Shown in pieces: positions 53,565-62,398 of a stretch of 64,000 nt of DNA (position 1 is its first letter; every line of letters starts with the position of its first letter). The notes under the pieces were generated by a model that had not been told where the DNA came from, did not search any database, and was given only the letters and a program-made list of their open reading frames with translations. This DNA comes from JBLEFH01 sp047345645 (lineage in GTDB: Bacteria; Pseudomonadota; Alphaproteobacteria; Rhodobacterales; Rhodobacteraceae): assembly GCA_047345645.1 (NCBI GenBank), contig JBLEFH010000008.1; one strand, 5' to 3'. Position numbers and translations under genes: made by a program.

Positions 53565-54502
53565 TGTTCTGGCGGCGCGCACCGAAACCGGTGACACGCT
53601 ATGCGCTGAAACCGCCGACCCCTGCCCCGGATCGTGCCGGCTTGGCGATTGTGACGATTGCCAAAGGCGAAGCGCCGTTTCTGGCGGAGTGGCTCGCGTT
53701 CCATCTCGCGGGCGGTGCGCGCCATATCTACCTTTACGACGATGAGGATGGGGCCGCGCAGAGAGAGATCGCTGAAAAGTTTGAGCGGGTTACGGTGATC
53801 CCTTGGAGGATTAACCTTGAGACCCGCGAGGGCCAGCGCCTGTCGCGTCAACCCATGGCCTATGCCCACGCGATCCAGTCTTTCGGCGCGGATTATCGCT
53901 GGATGGCTTTCATTGACGTGGACGAATTTTTGGTGACGGTGACGGCGCAAAACTACGATGAAGCGCTCGCGCCGCTGGCGCATCTGCGGCATCTCTTGCT
54001 GCCTTGGCGAATGTTCGGCCGCAACGGTGTGGGCGCGCGCCCCGCCTCGACGCTGGATGCGTTCACGACCCGCGCGAAGGACGGCTATGGCGGCGAAGCG
54101 GCGAAGTGCAAAAACCTTTTGGACCCTTGCGATTGCACGGTGATCGGGGTGCATGACGCCCGCACGGCAAGCCATGACAAACGCGGGTTTAACGATGCGG
54201 GAGTGCGGCTTGAAGAGGCGCGCCCGTGCATAGAGGAAATGTCTTTCGCGACCTTCGCGCTGCATCATTACTACACCCGCAGCGATGCGGATTTTCAGGC
54301 GAAGCTGAAACGCGGCGGTTTTGGGGACAAGTCGGATTACGTGCGCAATGTCACTGCGCGGGCGGAGTCGATTGAGGCGGACACGGTGGAAGATCGCAGC
54401 GCCATCGCGGCACGGGAGCGATTCAAGGCTCAGCCTTCCAGCGCCTCGCGCTCCATCTCGATCTCCAACCATTCCTCTTCGGAAGCCGCCAGCTTTTCCT
54501 GA
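53564..54502 (+). CDS. GT92/family-2-like glycosyltransferase
   Basis: The product has 312 residues. ARHIYLYDDEDG and the DVD metal site at 118-120 (WMAFIDVDEFLV) fit the GT92-type fold that uses a nucleotide sugar. It has no membrane helix. Start TAATG overlaps the stop of the lipoprotein gene. The last 24 residues (after FKAQ) lie antisense to the end of the ABC-F gene and are Ser-rich (SRSISISNHSSSEAASFS); this tail may be an extension after loss of an earlier stop. Acceptor unknown. Confidence 0.82.
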   Translation: MFWRRAPKPVTRYALKPPTPAPDRAGLAIVTIAKGEAPFLAEWLAFHLAGGARHIYLYDDEDGAAQREIAEKFERVTVIPWRINLETREGQRLSRQPMAYAHAIQSFGADYRWMAFIDVDEFLVTVTAQNYDEALAPLAHLRHLLLPWRMFGRNGVGARPASTLDAFTTRAKDGYGGEAAKCKNLLDPCDCTVIGVHDARTASHDKRGFNDAGVRLEEARPCIEEMSFATFALHHYYTRSDADFQAKLKRGGFGDKSDYVRNVTARAESIEADTVEDRSAIAARERFKAQPSSASRSISISNHSSSEAASFS

Positions 54503-56244
54503 CGTTCTTCAAGCGCTTCGGTGGCTTTCTTGAACTTCACTGGCTCGCGGGCGTAAAGGTCCGGATCGGCCAGCAGCTCCTCCAGCTTGGCAATTTCCGC
54601 CTCTAACCGGCTCATTTCCTTCGGCAAATCCTGAAGGCGCTTTTCCTGCTTATAGGACAGCTTCGAAACCGTTGATTTCGAACGCGATTTTACTTCGGCT
54701 TTCGGCGCGGTTTTCTCCGGAGCGGGCGCCGCCTCTTTCGGCTTCATCGCCCGATAATCCGACCAGCCGCCTGCATAGACGGTCGCGCGGCCATCGCCCT
54801 CCATCGCAATCGAAGTACTGGCGACGCGGTCGAGGAAATCGCGGTCGTGGCTGACCAGCATAACCGTGCCGTCATAGGCGTCGATCAGCTCTTGCAGCAG
54901 ATCGAGCGTTTCCACATCCAAATCGTTTGTGGGCTCGTCGAGGACCAGAAGATTGCTCTCTTTGGCCATGATTTTCGCGAGCAACAGCCGGGCGCGCTCG
55001 CCGCCGGAAAGCGCCGAGACGGGGCCGCGCGCCTGCCGTTCATCGAAGAGAAATTCCTTGAGATAGCCGACCACATGTTTGGGCTTGCCGCGCACGAGGA
55101 TCTGGTCGTTCTTGCCGGAGATCCCGAGTTCCGCGTCGTCGGTCAGATTCTCCCAAAGGCTTTTCTCGCCAAGGAGTTGCGCGCGGGTTTGATCAAAGAC
55201 GGCGGGCACGAGATTGGTGCCGAGACGGATATGGCCCGCATCCGGCGCGAGCTCGCCTGTCAGCATCTTCAGCAGCGTCGTTTTGCCCACGCCATTCGGG
55301 CCGATCAGCGCCACACGGTCGCCGCGCATGATCCTGAGATCAAAATCCTTCACGATGGGTTTGCCGCCGAAATCTTTCGAGATTCCGGTGGCTTCGGAGA
55401 CGAGCTTGCCAGAGTTCGGCCCGCTTTCGAGCGCCATCGCCGCCGGTCCCGCGCGGCGAATCTGCGAGGCGCGTTCGGAGCGCAGATCCTGTAAACGGCG
55501 CACCCGGCCCTGATTGCGTTTGCGACGGGCGGAGATGCCTTCGACGGCCCATTTGCCCTCGGATTTGATGAGGCGATCCAGCTTGTGGCGCTGCTGGTCC
55601 TCCTCCTCAAACACCTTGTCACGCCAGTCCTCGAACCCGTCAAACCCGTGCGGCGCGCTGCGGACCTGCCCGCGATCCACCCAAAGGGTGCGGTTTGTCA
55701 GCTCTCGCAGGAAGGCGCGGTCGTGGCTTATCAAGACAAACGCCTTACGCGTTGATTTCAAATGGTCTTCCAGCCAGGCGATCAGGCGAATGTCGAGATG
55801 GTTGGTCGGCTCGTCGAGCAGCATGAGGTCGGCATCCTGCGCCAGCAAACGGGCCAGCGCGGAGCGGCGGCGCTCCCCGCCCGACGCTTTGGCCGGGTCC
55901 AGCGTGCCATCGAGCGCAACGCCTTCCAGCGCCATTTCCGCCTGATAATGCGCCTCGACCGGCAAGCCTTCAGCCACATAATCAAACAGTTGCGCATAGC
56001 CCGAGAGGTCCGGGTCCTGATCCATATAGGCGACGCTCGTGCCGGGCTGGACAAAGCGCGTGCCCTCATCGGCCTGGACGAGCCCCGCCATGATCTTCAT
56101 CAGCGTCGATTTGCCCGACCCGTTCCGCCCGACAAGGCAGATCCGCGCGCCCGGTTCGATCACCAGAGAGAGGCCGGAAAACAGCGGATTGCCGCCATGG
56201 GTGAGCGAAATATCGGTGAGCGTGAGCAAGGGTGGTTGAGCCAT
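54430..56244 (-). CDS. uup: ABC-F ATPase, Uup type
   Basis: The product has 604 residues from the ATG at 56244; an ATG three codons earlier is possible. Two ATPase domains: GRNGSGKST and SGGERRRSALARLL with LMLLDEPTN; and GPNGVGKTT, LSGGERARLLLA with LLVLDEPTND. The C-terminal coiled coil after about 520 (KEMSRLEAEIAKLEELLADP) is the Uup-type DNA-binding region. ABC-F proteins act on ribosomes; Uup also affects DNA-structure stability. It is convergent with the glycosyltransferase gene, overlapping it by 73 bases. Confidence 0.92.
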   Translation of the reverse strand: MAQPPLLTLTDISLTHGGNPLFSGLSLVIEPGARICLVGRNGSGKSTLMKIMAGLVQADEGTRFVQPGTSVAYMDQDPDLSGYAQLFDYVAEGLPVEAHYQAEMALEGVALDGTLDPAKASGGERRRSALARLLAQDADLMLLDEPTNHLDIRLIAWLEDHLKSTRKAFVLISHDRAFLRELTNRTLWVDRGQVRSAPHGFDGFEDWRDKVFEEEDQQRHKLDRLIKSEGKWAVEGISARRKRNQGRVRRLQDLRSERASQIRRAGPAAMALESGPNSGKLVSEATGISKDFGGKPIVKDFDLRIMRGDRVALIGPNGVGKTTLLKMLTGELAPDAGHIRLGTNLVPAVFDQTRAQLLGEKSLWENLTDDAELGISGKNDQILVRGKPKHVVGYLKEFLFDERQARGPVSALSGGERARLLLAKIMAKESNLLVLDEPTNDLDVETLDLLQELIDAYDGTVMLVSHDRDFLDRVASTSIAMEGDGRATVYAGGWSDYRAMKPKEAAPAPEKTAPKAEVKSRSKSTVSKLSYKQEKRLQDLPKEMSRLEAEIAKLEELLADPDLYAREPVKFKKATEALEERQEKLAASEEEWLEIEMEREALEG

Positions 56245-56344
56245 GGCTTCCACATAAACCGCCCGGCGCGGCAGTCAACGGCAAACGCGCCTTGTCGCGC
56301 CCCGATTGCGCCATTAGAACGGGCCAAGGATTTCGGAGGATATC

Positions 56345-58150
56345 ATGGCGAAACGCTCCATCGGCTCGGTTTTCATGTGGATCATCATGGCGCTGCTCGC
56401 GGTCAGTCTGGTCGGGTTCGGCGTGGTCGGCTCGGTCGGCAGCACCGGGACGACGGTGGCGAGCGTCGGCGATAGCGACGTCACGATGAACGACTATGAC
56501 CGCAATCTGCGCAACCAGTTGCAACGGATCGCCCAGCAGACCGGCACCGCCGTGAGCCGCGACCAGATGCAGGCGCAAGGGATTGATCGTGCAGTGCTTT
56601 TCAATCTGGTCTCCTCCGCCGCGCTTGGCGAGGAAGGCGCGGATCAGCGGCTTGGCGTGAGCGATGAGACGCTGCGCGCCGCGATTGAGGCGACCGAGGC
56701 GTTCCAGGGTGCGAATGATCAGTTTGATCCCGCGACGTACCGCACGCTCTTGAACCGCTCCGGCTATTCGCCGTCGGATTATGAAGACAATCTGCGCGCC
56801 GATGAGCTGTCGCGAATGATCCAGACCGCGATTCAGGGCGGCGATCTGGCTGCGCCCGAGGCGGCGGCGCAGCTTCTGGCCTATGCCAATGAGCAGCGCA
56901 GCGCCGAATGGGCGATGGTGACCGAGGACATGCTGGACGCGCCCGTCACCGTCGATGACGCCGATGCTGAGGCGTATTACGAGGCCAATCTGGAAGCGTT
57001 TGTCGCGCCGGAGCGCCGCCGCGTGGCCCATGTCGCGCTGACGCCGGAGACTTATGCGGAGACGGCGGAGATCGGCGACGAGGATGTGCGCGCCGCTTAT
57101 GAGCGCGCGGCCGATTACAACACGCCGGAGCAGCGGATCGTGGAGCGGCTGGTGTTTTCCGATCAAGCGGCTGCCGATGCGGCCAAGGCTGCCGTGGATA
57201 GCGGTGAGAAGAGTTTCGACCAACTGCTCGAGGAAGCTGGCTTAACGCCGGAGCAAGCCGATCTTGGGGCCGTGCGCCGCAATGCGCTTGGCGCGGCGGC
57301 GGAGACGGTGTTTGCGCTGACGGATACCGGCATCGCGGGCCCGGTCGAGACAGATTTCGGACCGGCGCTTTTCCGCGTCAACGCGATCATCCCGGCCAAT
57401 GAAACGCCGCTCGAAGAGGTGGAGGCGGAGATCCGCGCCGACCTTGCAGCGCGGGCGATGGAGAGCGAAATGGCCCCGCTGTCGGAGACGGTGAATGACA
57501 TGCTGGCGGGCGGCGCGACGCTAGAAGAGGTTGCGGACGAGACCGCCCTCACCTATGGCGAGACCGAAATTGGTGCCGATGATGGCGAGGGTATTGCGAC
57601 GGATACCGCCTTCCGGATCGCCGCCGAGAACGCTGATCTCGATTTCCCGACCGATGCCGAACCGCTGACCCGCGGCGGCATTTTCGCCCTGCAACTTCTC
57701 GAAGTCATCCCCGAAGCGCAGCAATCTTTCGACGAGGTCCGCGAGCTGGCGGAGGCTGGGGCGCAGGAGCAGGCACTGGCCGGAGCGCTCACCGCGCGGG
57801 CCGAGGAGATGGTCGCGGCGGATGCGTTGCCCGAAGGCGCGGAAACGGTTGAGGGCCTCACCCGCAACGGGCCGAGCGCCCTGCCCGAAGCGCTGAAAGC
57901 GGCGCTGTTCGAGGCCGAACCCGGCACGCTCGTGAGCGGCGCGGATGGTGCGAATGTCGCGGTTGCGCGCCTCACCGAGATCACGCCCTTTGATGGCGGC
58001 TCGGAGGTGCTCGATCAGGTCGCCACGGTCCTCGGTCAGGCCCGCAAATCCGACCTCAACACGCTCTACATCCAAGCGCTTCAGCGCAAGCACGAGACAC
58101 GGATCAACCAGGCCAATATCGACATCGTCCTTGGGGAGATCCCGAATTGA
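56345..58150 (+). CDS. SurA-N/PpiD-like peptidyl-prolyl isomerase
   Basis: The product has 601 residues. It begins with a short cytoplasmic part and one membrane helix (MWIIMALLAVSLVGFGVVGS). A SurA_N-type domain (LRNQLQRIAQQTGTAVSRDQ) and a diverged parvulin (PPIC) domain around residues 250-350 follow, ending with a periplasmic helical tail. It is the alphaproteobacterial relative of PpiD, a periplasmic chaperone near the Sec translocon; the parvulin signature is weak, so enzymatic activity is uncertain. trpE starts with TTGA over its stop. Confidence 0.87.
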   Translation: MAKRSIGSVFMWIIMALLAVSLVGFGVVGSVGSTGTTVASVGDSDVTMNDYDRNLRNQLQRIAQQTGTAVSRDQMQAQGIDRAVLFNLVSSAALGEEGADQRLGVSDETLRAAIEATEAFQGANDQFDPATYRTLLNRSGYSPSDYEDNLRADELSRMIQTAIQGGDLAAPEAAAQLLAYANEQRSAEWAMVTEDMLDAPVTVDDADAEAYYEANLEAFVAPERRRVAHVALTPETYAETAEIGDEDVRAAYERAADYNTPEQRIVERLVFSDQAAADAAKAAVDSGEKSFDQLLEEAGLTPEQADLGAVRRNALGAAAETVFALTDTGIAGPVETDFGPALFRVNAIIPANETPLEEVEAEIRADLAARAMESEMAPLSETVNDMLAGGATLEEVADETALTYGETEIGADDGEGIATDTAFRIAAENADLDFPTDAEPLTRGGIFALQLLEVIPEAQQSFDEVRELAEAGAQEQALAGALTARAEEMVAADALPEGAETVEGLTRNGPSALPEALKAALFEAEPGTLVSGADGANVAVARLTEITPFDGGSEVLDQVATVLGQARKSDLNTLYIQALQRKHETRINQANIDIVLGEIPN

Positions 58151-59640
58151 AGATATCGCCGGACTACGCTGATTTCGAACGCAAATACGACAGCGGGCTG
58201 AACCAGATCCTGTGGGCGCGCTTCCCGGCGGACCTCGACACACCGGTCTCGCTGATGCTCAAACTGGCCGGGGCGGGCGAGATGAGTTTCATGCTCGAAT
58301 CCGTCACCGGCGGCGCGCAGAAGGGCCGCTATTCGCTGATCGGGATGGAGCCGGATCTGATCTGGCGCTGCCATGGCGAGACGAGCGAAATTAACCGGAA
58401 TGCGCTGAGACAGGACCTGTTCGAACCGGTGCCGGGCCATCCGCTCGACGTGCTGCGCGCCCTGCTCGCCGAAAGCCGGATCGAGATGCCGGTGGAACTG
58501 CCGCAAATCGCCGCCGGGCTTTATGGCTATCTCGGCTATGACATGATCCGCCTTGTCGAGCATCTTCCCGATGTGAACCCCGATGTGCTCGGCACGCCCG
58601 ACGCGATCATGGCCCGGCCCGCGCTGACGGTCGTTCATGACAACGCCAAGGGGGAGGTCATTCTTTGCGCGCCGGTCTGGGCGGGGCGCGACACGCAAAG
58701 CGCTTATGAGGCCGCCGCCGCGCGGATCGAAGCCGCCGCCACGCGCCTCTCCGCCGCGCTTCCGCACCAGCCCGCGGGCGAGCCGGTGGACCTGCCGGAC
58801 GCCGTCTCGAATATCAGCCATGAAGGCTATCACCAGATCGTCGAGACCGCGAAAGATTATATCCGCGCGGGCGATATTTTTCAGGTTGTCCCCTCGCAAA
58901 GATGGGCGCAGCCCTTTGACCTGCCGCCCTTTTCCCTCTACCGGGCGCTGCGCCGGACCAACCCGTCGCCCTATATGACCTATTTCAATTATGGCGATTT
59001 CCAGATCGTCGGCGCGAGCCCGGAAACGCTGGTCTCGGTCGAGAATGGCAAGGTCACGATCCGCCCGATTGCGGGCACGCGCAAACGCGGCGCGACCGAG
59101 GCGGAGGACAAGGCGCTGGAGGAGGATCTGCTCGCTGACCCGAAGGAGCTAGCCGAGCATCTGATGCTGCTGGATCTCGGCCGAAACGATGTGGGCAAAG
59201 TGTCGCAAACCGGCACCGTGACACCGACGGAAAAGTTCATCATTGAGCGCTATTCGCATGTCATGCACATCGTCTCGAATGTCGAGGGCCAGCTTGCGGA
59301 GCAGCATGATGTCGTGACCGCCCTGCTCGCCGGTCTGCCTGCGGGCACCGTCTCCGGCGCGCCCAAAATCCGGGCGATGGAGATTATTGACGAGCTGGAA
59401 ACCGAAAAACGCGGCGTCTATGGCGGCGGTGTCGGGTATTTCTCGGCGGGCGGCGATATGAACCTTTGCATCGCGCTGCGCACCGGGGTGGTGAAAGATA
59501 AAACCCTCTACATTCAAGCCGGTGGCGGCGTTGTCTATGACAGCGAGCCGGAAGCGGAATTTCAGGAAACGGTCAATAAAGCGGGCGCATTGCGGGCCGC
59601 AGCGCGGGAAGCCGGGCGGTTCCGGGGCGGCGCGAATTAA
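58147..59640 (+). CDS. trpE: Anthranilate synthase component I
   Basis: The product has 497 residues. The TTG start at 58147 overlaps the ppiD-like TGA, has GGGGAG upstream, and gives MKISPDYADFERKYDSG, as in relatives. The tryptophan-binding motif region (TPVSLMLKLAGAGEMSFMLE, then S) and the C-terminal GGGVVYDSEPEAEFQETVNK are complete, with GTRKRG in between. It makes anthranilate from chorismate with ammonia from TrpG. A small gene on the other strand separates it from trpG, so trpE and trpGDC are likely two units. Confidence 0.95.
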   Translation: MKISPDYADFERKYDSGLNQILWARFPADLDTPVSLMLKLAGAGEMSFMLESVTGGAQKGRYSLIGMEPDLIWRCHGETSEINRNALRQDLFEPVPGHPLDVLRALLAESRIEMPVELPQIAAGLYGYLGYDMIRLVEHLPDVNPDVLGTPDAIMARPALTVVHDNAKGEVILCAPVWAGRDTQSAYEAAAARIEAAATRLSAALPHQPAGEPVDLPDAVSNISHEGYHQIVETAKDYIRAGDIFQVVPSQRWAQPFDLPPFSLYRALRRTNPSPYMTYFNYGDFQIVGASPETLVSVENGKVTIRPIAGTRKRGATEAEDKALEEDLLADPKELAEHLMLLDLGRNDVGKVSQTGTVTPTEKFIIERYSHVMHIVSNVEGQLAEQHDVVTALLAGLPAGTVSGAPKIRAMEIIDELETEKRGVYGGGVGYFSAGGDMNLCIALRTGVVKDKTLYIQAGGGVVYDSEPEAEFQETVNKAGALRAAAREAGRFRGGAN

Positions 59641-59653
59641 GCGCCCGGCAAGG

Positions 59654-59797
59654 TTAATCGGCCTTCAGCTCGATCAGCTCCGCACGGGCGGCATCCGGGT
59701 CCACCGGGTTCGCAATCCACACCACGCAGAGCAGCAGAGTCGCGAGGATTACCCCCGCCAGAACGCCATCGAGAAATGTGAGCCGCAATGTTCGCAT
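59654..59797 (-). CDS. Small membrane protein between trpE and trpG (47 aa)
   Basis: ATG at 59797 with gaggcg upstream, TAA at 59654-59656. MRTLRLTFLDGVLAGVILAT starts it, one membrane helix runs through LLLCVVWIAN, and the tail is acidic (PDAARAELIELKAD). It is read against the trp genes. A clean start and helix make a real gene plausible, but I know no family. Confidence 0.55.
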   Translation of the reverse strand: MRTLRLTFLDGVLAGVILATLLLCVVWIANPVDPDAARAELIELKAD

Positions 59798-59887
59798 CTT
59801 CGCCTCATAACACCGCCGGGCCGGTCTTGACCCTGCCCTACATTAATGCGCATCTGTGACACAAAGCTGAAGACGAGACAAGAAACC

Positions 59888-60469
59888 ATGCTGCTGCTGA
59901 TCGATAACTATGACAGCTTCACCTATAATCTCGTGCATTATCTGGGCGAGCTTGGCGCGGCGGTCGAGACCATCCGCAACGATGCGCTGAGTGCGGCAGA
60001 GGTGATCGCGAAAAAGCCCTCCGCGATCATGCTTTCCCCCGGTCCCTGCACCCCGAATGAAGCGGGCGTTTGCCTTGATTTGGTGGGCGCGGCCGCCGAG
60101 GCGCGCGTGCCGCTCATTGGGGTTTGTCTCGGGCATCAGTCGATTGGTCAGTATTTCGGCGGCAAAGTGGTCCGCGCGGGCGAGATCATGCACGGCAAAA
60201 TGGGTGAGATTCACCATAAGAACAGCGGTGTTTTCAAGGATTTGCCAAGCCCTTTTCAAGCCACGCGCTATCACTCGCTGATCGTTGAACGAGGCAACCT
60301 GCCGGACTGTCTGCAGATCACCGCCGAGACGCCGGACGGCACCATCATGGGGCTGCAACATCGTGAGTTGCCGATCCACGGGGTGCAGTTCCACCCGGAG
60401 AGCATCGCTTCGGAACAGGGTCATAAGCTTTTGAAAAATTTCCTCGATACCGCAAAGGAGCCCGCATGA
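59888..60469 (+). CDS. trpG: Anthranilate synthase component II (glutamine amidotransferase)
   Basis: The product has 193 residues from ATG 59888; the frame from 59846 would add 14 residues with no family match. Class I amidotransferase: nucleophile Cys80 in GVCLGHQ, and the His/Glu pair in HGVQFHPES. It gives ammonia to TrpE; the same family may also serve para-aminobenzoate synthesis as PabA. Start of trpD overlaps its stop by 4 bases. Confidence 0.94.
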   Translation: MLLLIDNYDSFTYNLVHYLGELGAAVETIRNDALSAAEVIAKKPSAIMLSPGPCTPNEAGVCLDLVGAAAEARVPLIGVCLGHQSIGQYFGGKVVRAGEIMHGKMGEIHHKNSGVFKDLPSPFQATRYHSLIVERGNLPDCLQITAETPDGTIMGLQHRELPIHGVQFHPESIASEQGHKLLKNFLDTAKEPA

Positions 60470-61485
60470 ATGACGCTGTGAAACCGCTGATCGGTCTCGC
60501 CGCCAAGGGGCCGCTCTCGCGTGAGGAAGCCCGCACGGCCTTTGGTGCGATGCTCTCCGGCGAGGCCAGCGAAGTGGAGATCGCCGCGCTTCTCATGGCC
60601 ATGCGCGCCCGCGGCGAAGCGCTTTACGAGGTGATCGCCGCCGTCGAGACGATGCGGAAAAACATGCGCAAAATCAACGCGCCAGCGGACGCTATTGATA
60701 TCGTCGGCACGGGCGGCGATGGCAAATCGACGCTGAACATCTCCACCGCCGCCGCGCTCGTGATTGCCGGGGCTGGCGTGCCGGTTGCGAAACATGGCAA
60801 CCGGAATGTTTCTTCGAAATCAGGGGCTTCGGACGCACTCTCCATGCTCGGCGTCGACATTATGGCCGAGCCGGAGGTGACCGAGAAGGCCATTGCGGAG
60901 TGCGGCATCGGCTTCATGCACGCCATGCTTCACCATCCCTATATGAAGCACGTCATGCCGGTGCGCGCCGCGCTCGGCACGCGCACGATCTTCAACATGC
61001 TCGGCCCGATGAGCAATCCGGCAGGTGTGAAATACCAACTTACGGGTGGATTTGCGCCGGAAATTCTGCGGCTTATGGCGGAGACTTTACGTGAACTCGG
61101 CTCGGAGCGCGCTTGGCTCGTGCATGGTCATGACGGCACGGATGAGCTCTCCATCGCCGGTCCGAGTACCGTGGTAAAGCTGGAGAATGGCGAGATCACC
61201 GAAACCGAGATTTCTCCTGAAGACGCAGGGCTTTCCGCGCATCCCTTCTCAAAAATCGTTGGCGGCGCGCCCGAGGACAATGCCGCCGCGATGCGCCGGC
61301 TTTTGGAAGGCGAAACATCGGCTTATCGCGACGCGGTGCTGCTGAACGCGGCGGGCGGGTTGCTTGTTGGCGGCGCGGTCACCGATTTGCGCGCCGGTGC
61401 GGCGCTTGCGGCGGAGGCCATCGACAGCGGCAAGGCCCGCGAAAAACTGGATCTTCTCGTCGAACGGAGCCATGTAAGCGCATGA
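60466..61485 (+). CDS. trpD: Anthranilate phosphoribosyltransferase
   Basis: The product has 339 residues. Second step of tryptophan synthesis, from anthranilate and PRPP. DIVGTGGDGKSTLNIST, KHGNRNVSSKSGASD and FNMLGPMSNPAGVKYQ motifs are intact. It overlaps trpG by 4 bases and trpC by 4 bases (ATGA). Confidence 0.96.
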   Translation: MNDAVKPLIGLAAKGPLSREEARTAFGAMLSGEASEVEIAALLMAMRARGEALYEVIAAVETMRKNMRKINAPADAIDIVGTGGDGKSTLNISTAAALVIAGAGVPVAKHGNRNVSSKSGASDALSMLGVDIMAEPEVTEKAIAECGIGFMHAMLHHPYMKHVMPVRAALGTRTIFNMLGPMSNPAGVKYQLTGGFAPEILRLMAETLRELGSERAWLVHGHDGTDELSIAGPSTVVKLENGEITETEISPEDAGLSAHPFSKIVGGAPEDNAAAMRRLLEGETSAYRDAVLLNAAGGLLVGGAVTDLRAGAALAAEAIDSGKAREKLDLLVERSHVSA

Positions 61486-62291
61486 GTATTCTGCAAAAAA
61501 TTCGCGACTATAAGCTCGAAGAAGTCGCCGCAGCGAAGGCCGAACTCCCCGAGGAGCAATTGCGCGAGGCGGCGCTCGCCGCGCCCGCGCCGCGCGGGTT
61601 TCGCGAAGCGCTGATGACGGCCTCGAAGGCGGGCGGTTATGGCCTGATCGCCGAGATTAAAAAAGCTAGCCCCTCCAAGGGGTTGATCCGTGAGGACTTC
61701 GATCCCGCCAGCCTCGCGGAGGCCTATAAAGAAGGTGGCGCGACCTGCCTCTCCGTGCTGACCGACGCGCCTTCTTTTCAGGGCGCTCCAGAATTCCTGC
61801 GCGAGGCCCGTGCGGCGGTCGATCTGCCGATTTTGCGTAAGGATTTCATGTATGATCCTTATCAGGTCGCCGAGGCGCGGGCTTGGGGTGCCGACGCGAT
61901 CCTGCTGATCCTCGCCTCGCTCAGCGATGACGAGGCGCGGGCACTGATCGACGCGGCGAAAGAGATGCAGCTTGATTGCCTTTTCGAGGTGCACACGCTG
62001 GATGAAATGCACCGCGCGGAGAAACTCGGCGCGGATATGATCGGCATAAACAACCGCGATCTCAACAGCTTCGAGACGGATATTCGCGTCACCAAAAAGC
62101 TCGCGGGCGAGCTTCCGGCGGACACGATTGCCATCTCGGAATCCGGTCTCAGCACCCGCCGTGACCTCACGCAGCTTGCAAAATGGGGCATCCGCTGCTT
62201 CCTGATTGGCGAGAGCCTGATGCGGCAGGACGATGTGGCCCGCGCGACAGAGCAATTGCTGGCAAGCCCTTGGAGTCCAGAGGGCGAATAA
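61482..62291 (+). CDS. trpC: Indole-3-glycerol phosphate synthase
   Basis: The product has 269 residues in a TIM barrel: IAEIKKASPSKGLIREDF, LRKDFMYDPYQVAEARAWGA, GINNRDLNSFETD and ISESGLSTRRD are intact, including the catalytic Lys and Glu. It closes the indole ring. In many Rhodobacteraceae moaC and moeA follow; here the next gene is lexA. Confidence 0.95.
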   Translation: MSILQKIRDYKLEEVAAAKAELPEEQLREAALAAPAPRGFREALMTASKAGGYGLIAEIKKASPSKGLIREDFDPASLAEAYKEGGATCLSVLTDAPSFQGAPEFLREARAAVDLPILRKDFMYDPYQVAEARAWGADAILLILASLSDDEARALIDAAKEMQLDCLFEVHTLDEMHRAEKLGADMIGINNRDLNSFETDIRVTKKLAGELPADTIAISESGLSTRRDLTQLAKWGIRCFLIGESLMRQDDVARATEQLLASPWSPEGE

Positions 62292-62337
62292 CCCGCCGGA
62301 GCCTCGACGGCGTTTCGCAAGAACAAAGTCAAACCCG

Positions 62338-62366
62338 TTGACACAAAACGAGAACATGGGTAGAAC
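62338..62366 (+). promoter_or_regulatory. lexA: lexA promoter with SOS box GAAC-N7-GAAC
   Basis: TTGACA (62338-62343), 17 bases, then TAGAAC (62361-62366) as -10. GAAC at 62352-62355 and 62363-62366 are spaced by exactly seven bases, the alphaproteobacterial LexA direct-repeat box, and the second half-site overlaps the -10. The geometry fits autorepression of lexA. Confidence 0.85.
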
Positions 62367-62398
62367 TTCCCCAACAGGAACATTGGGGAGACGCGCCC

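Noticed and set aside
62378..62381. Third LexA half-site (GAAC) before lexA
   Set aside because: Its spacing from the second half-site is 11 bases, not 7, so it is not part of a standard box.
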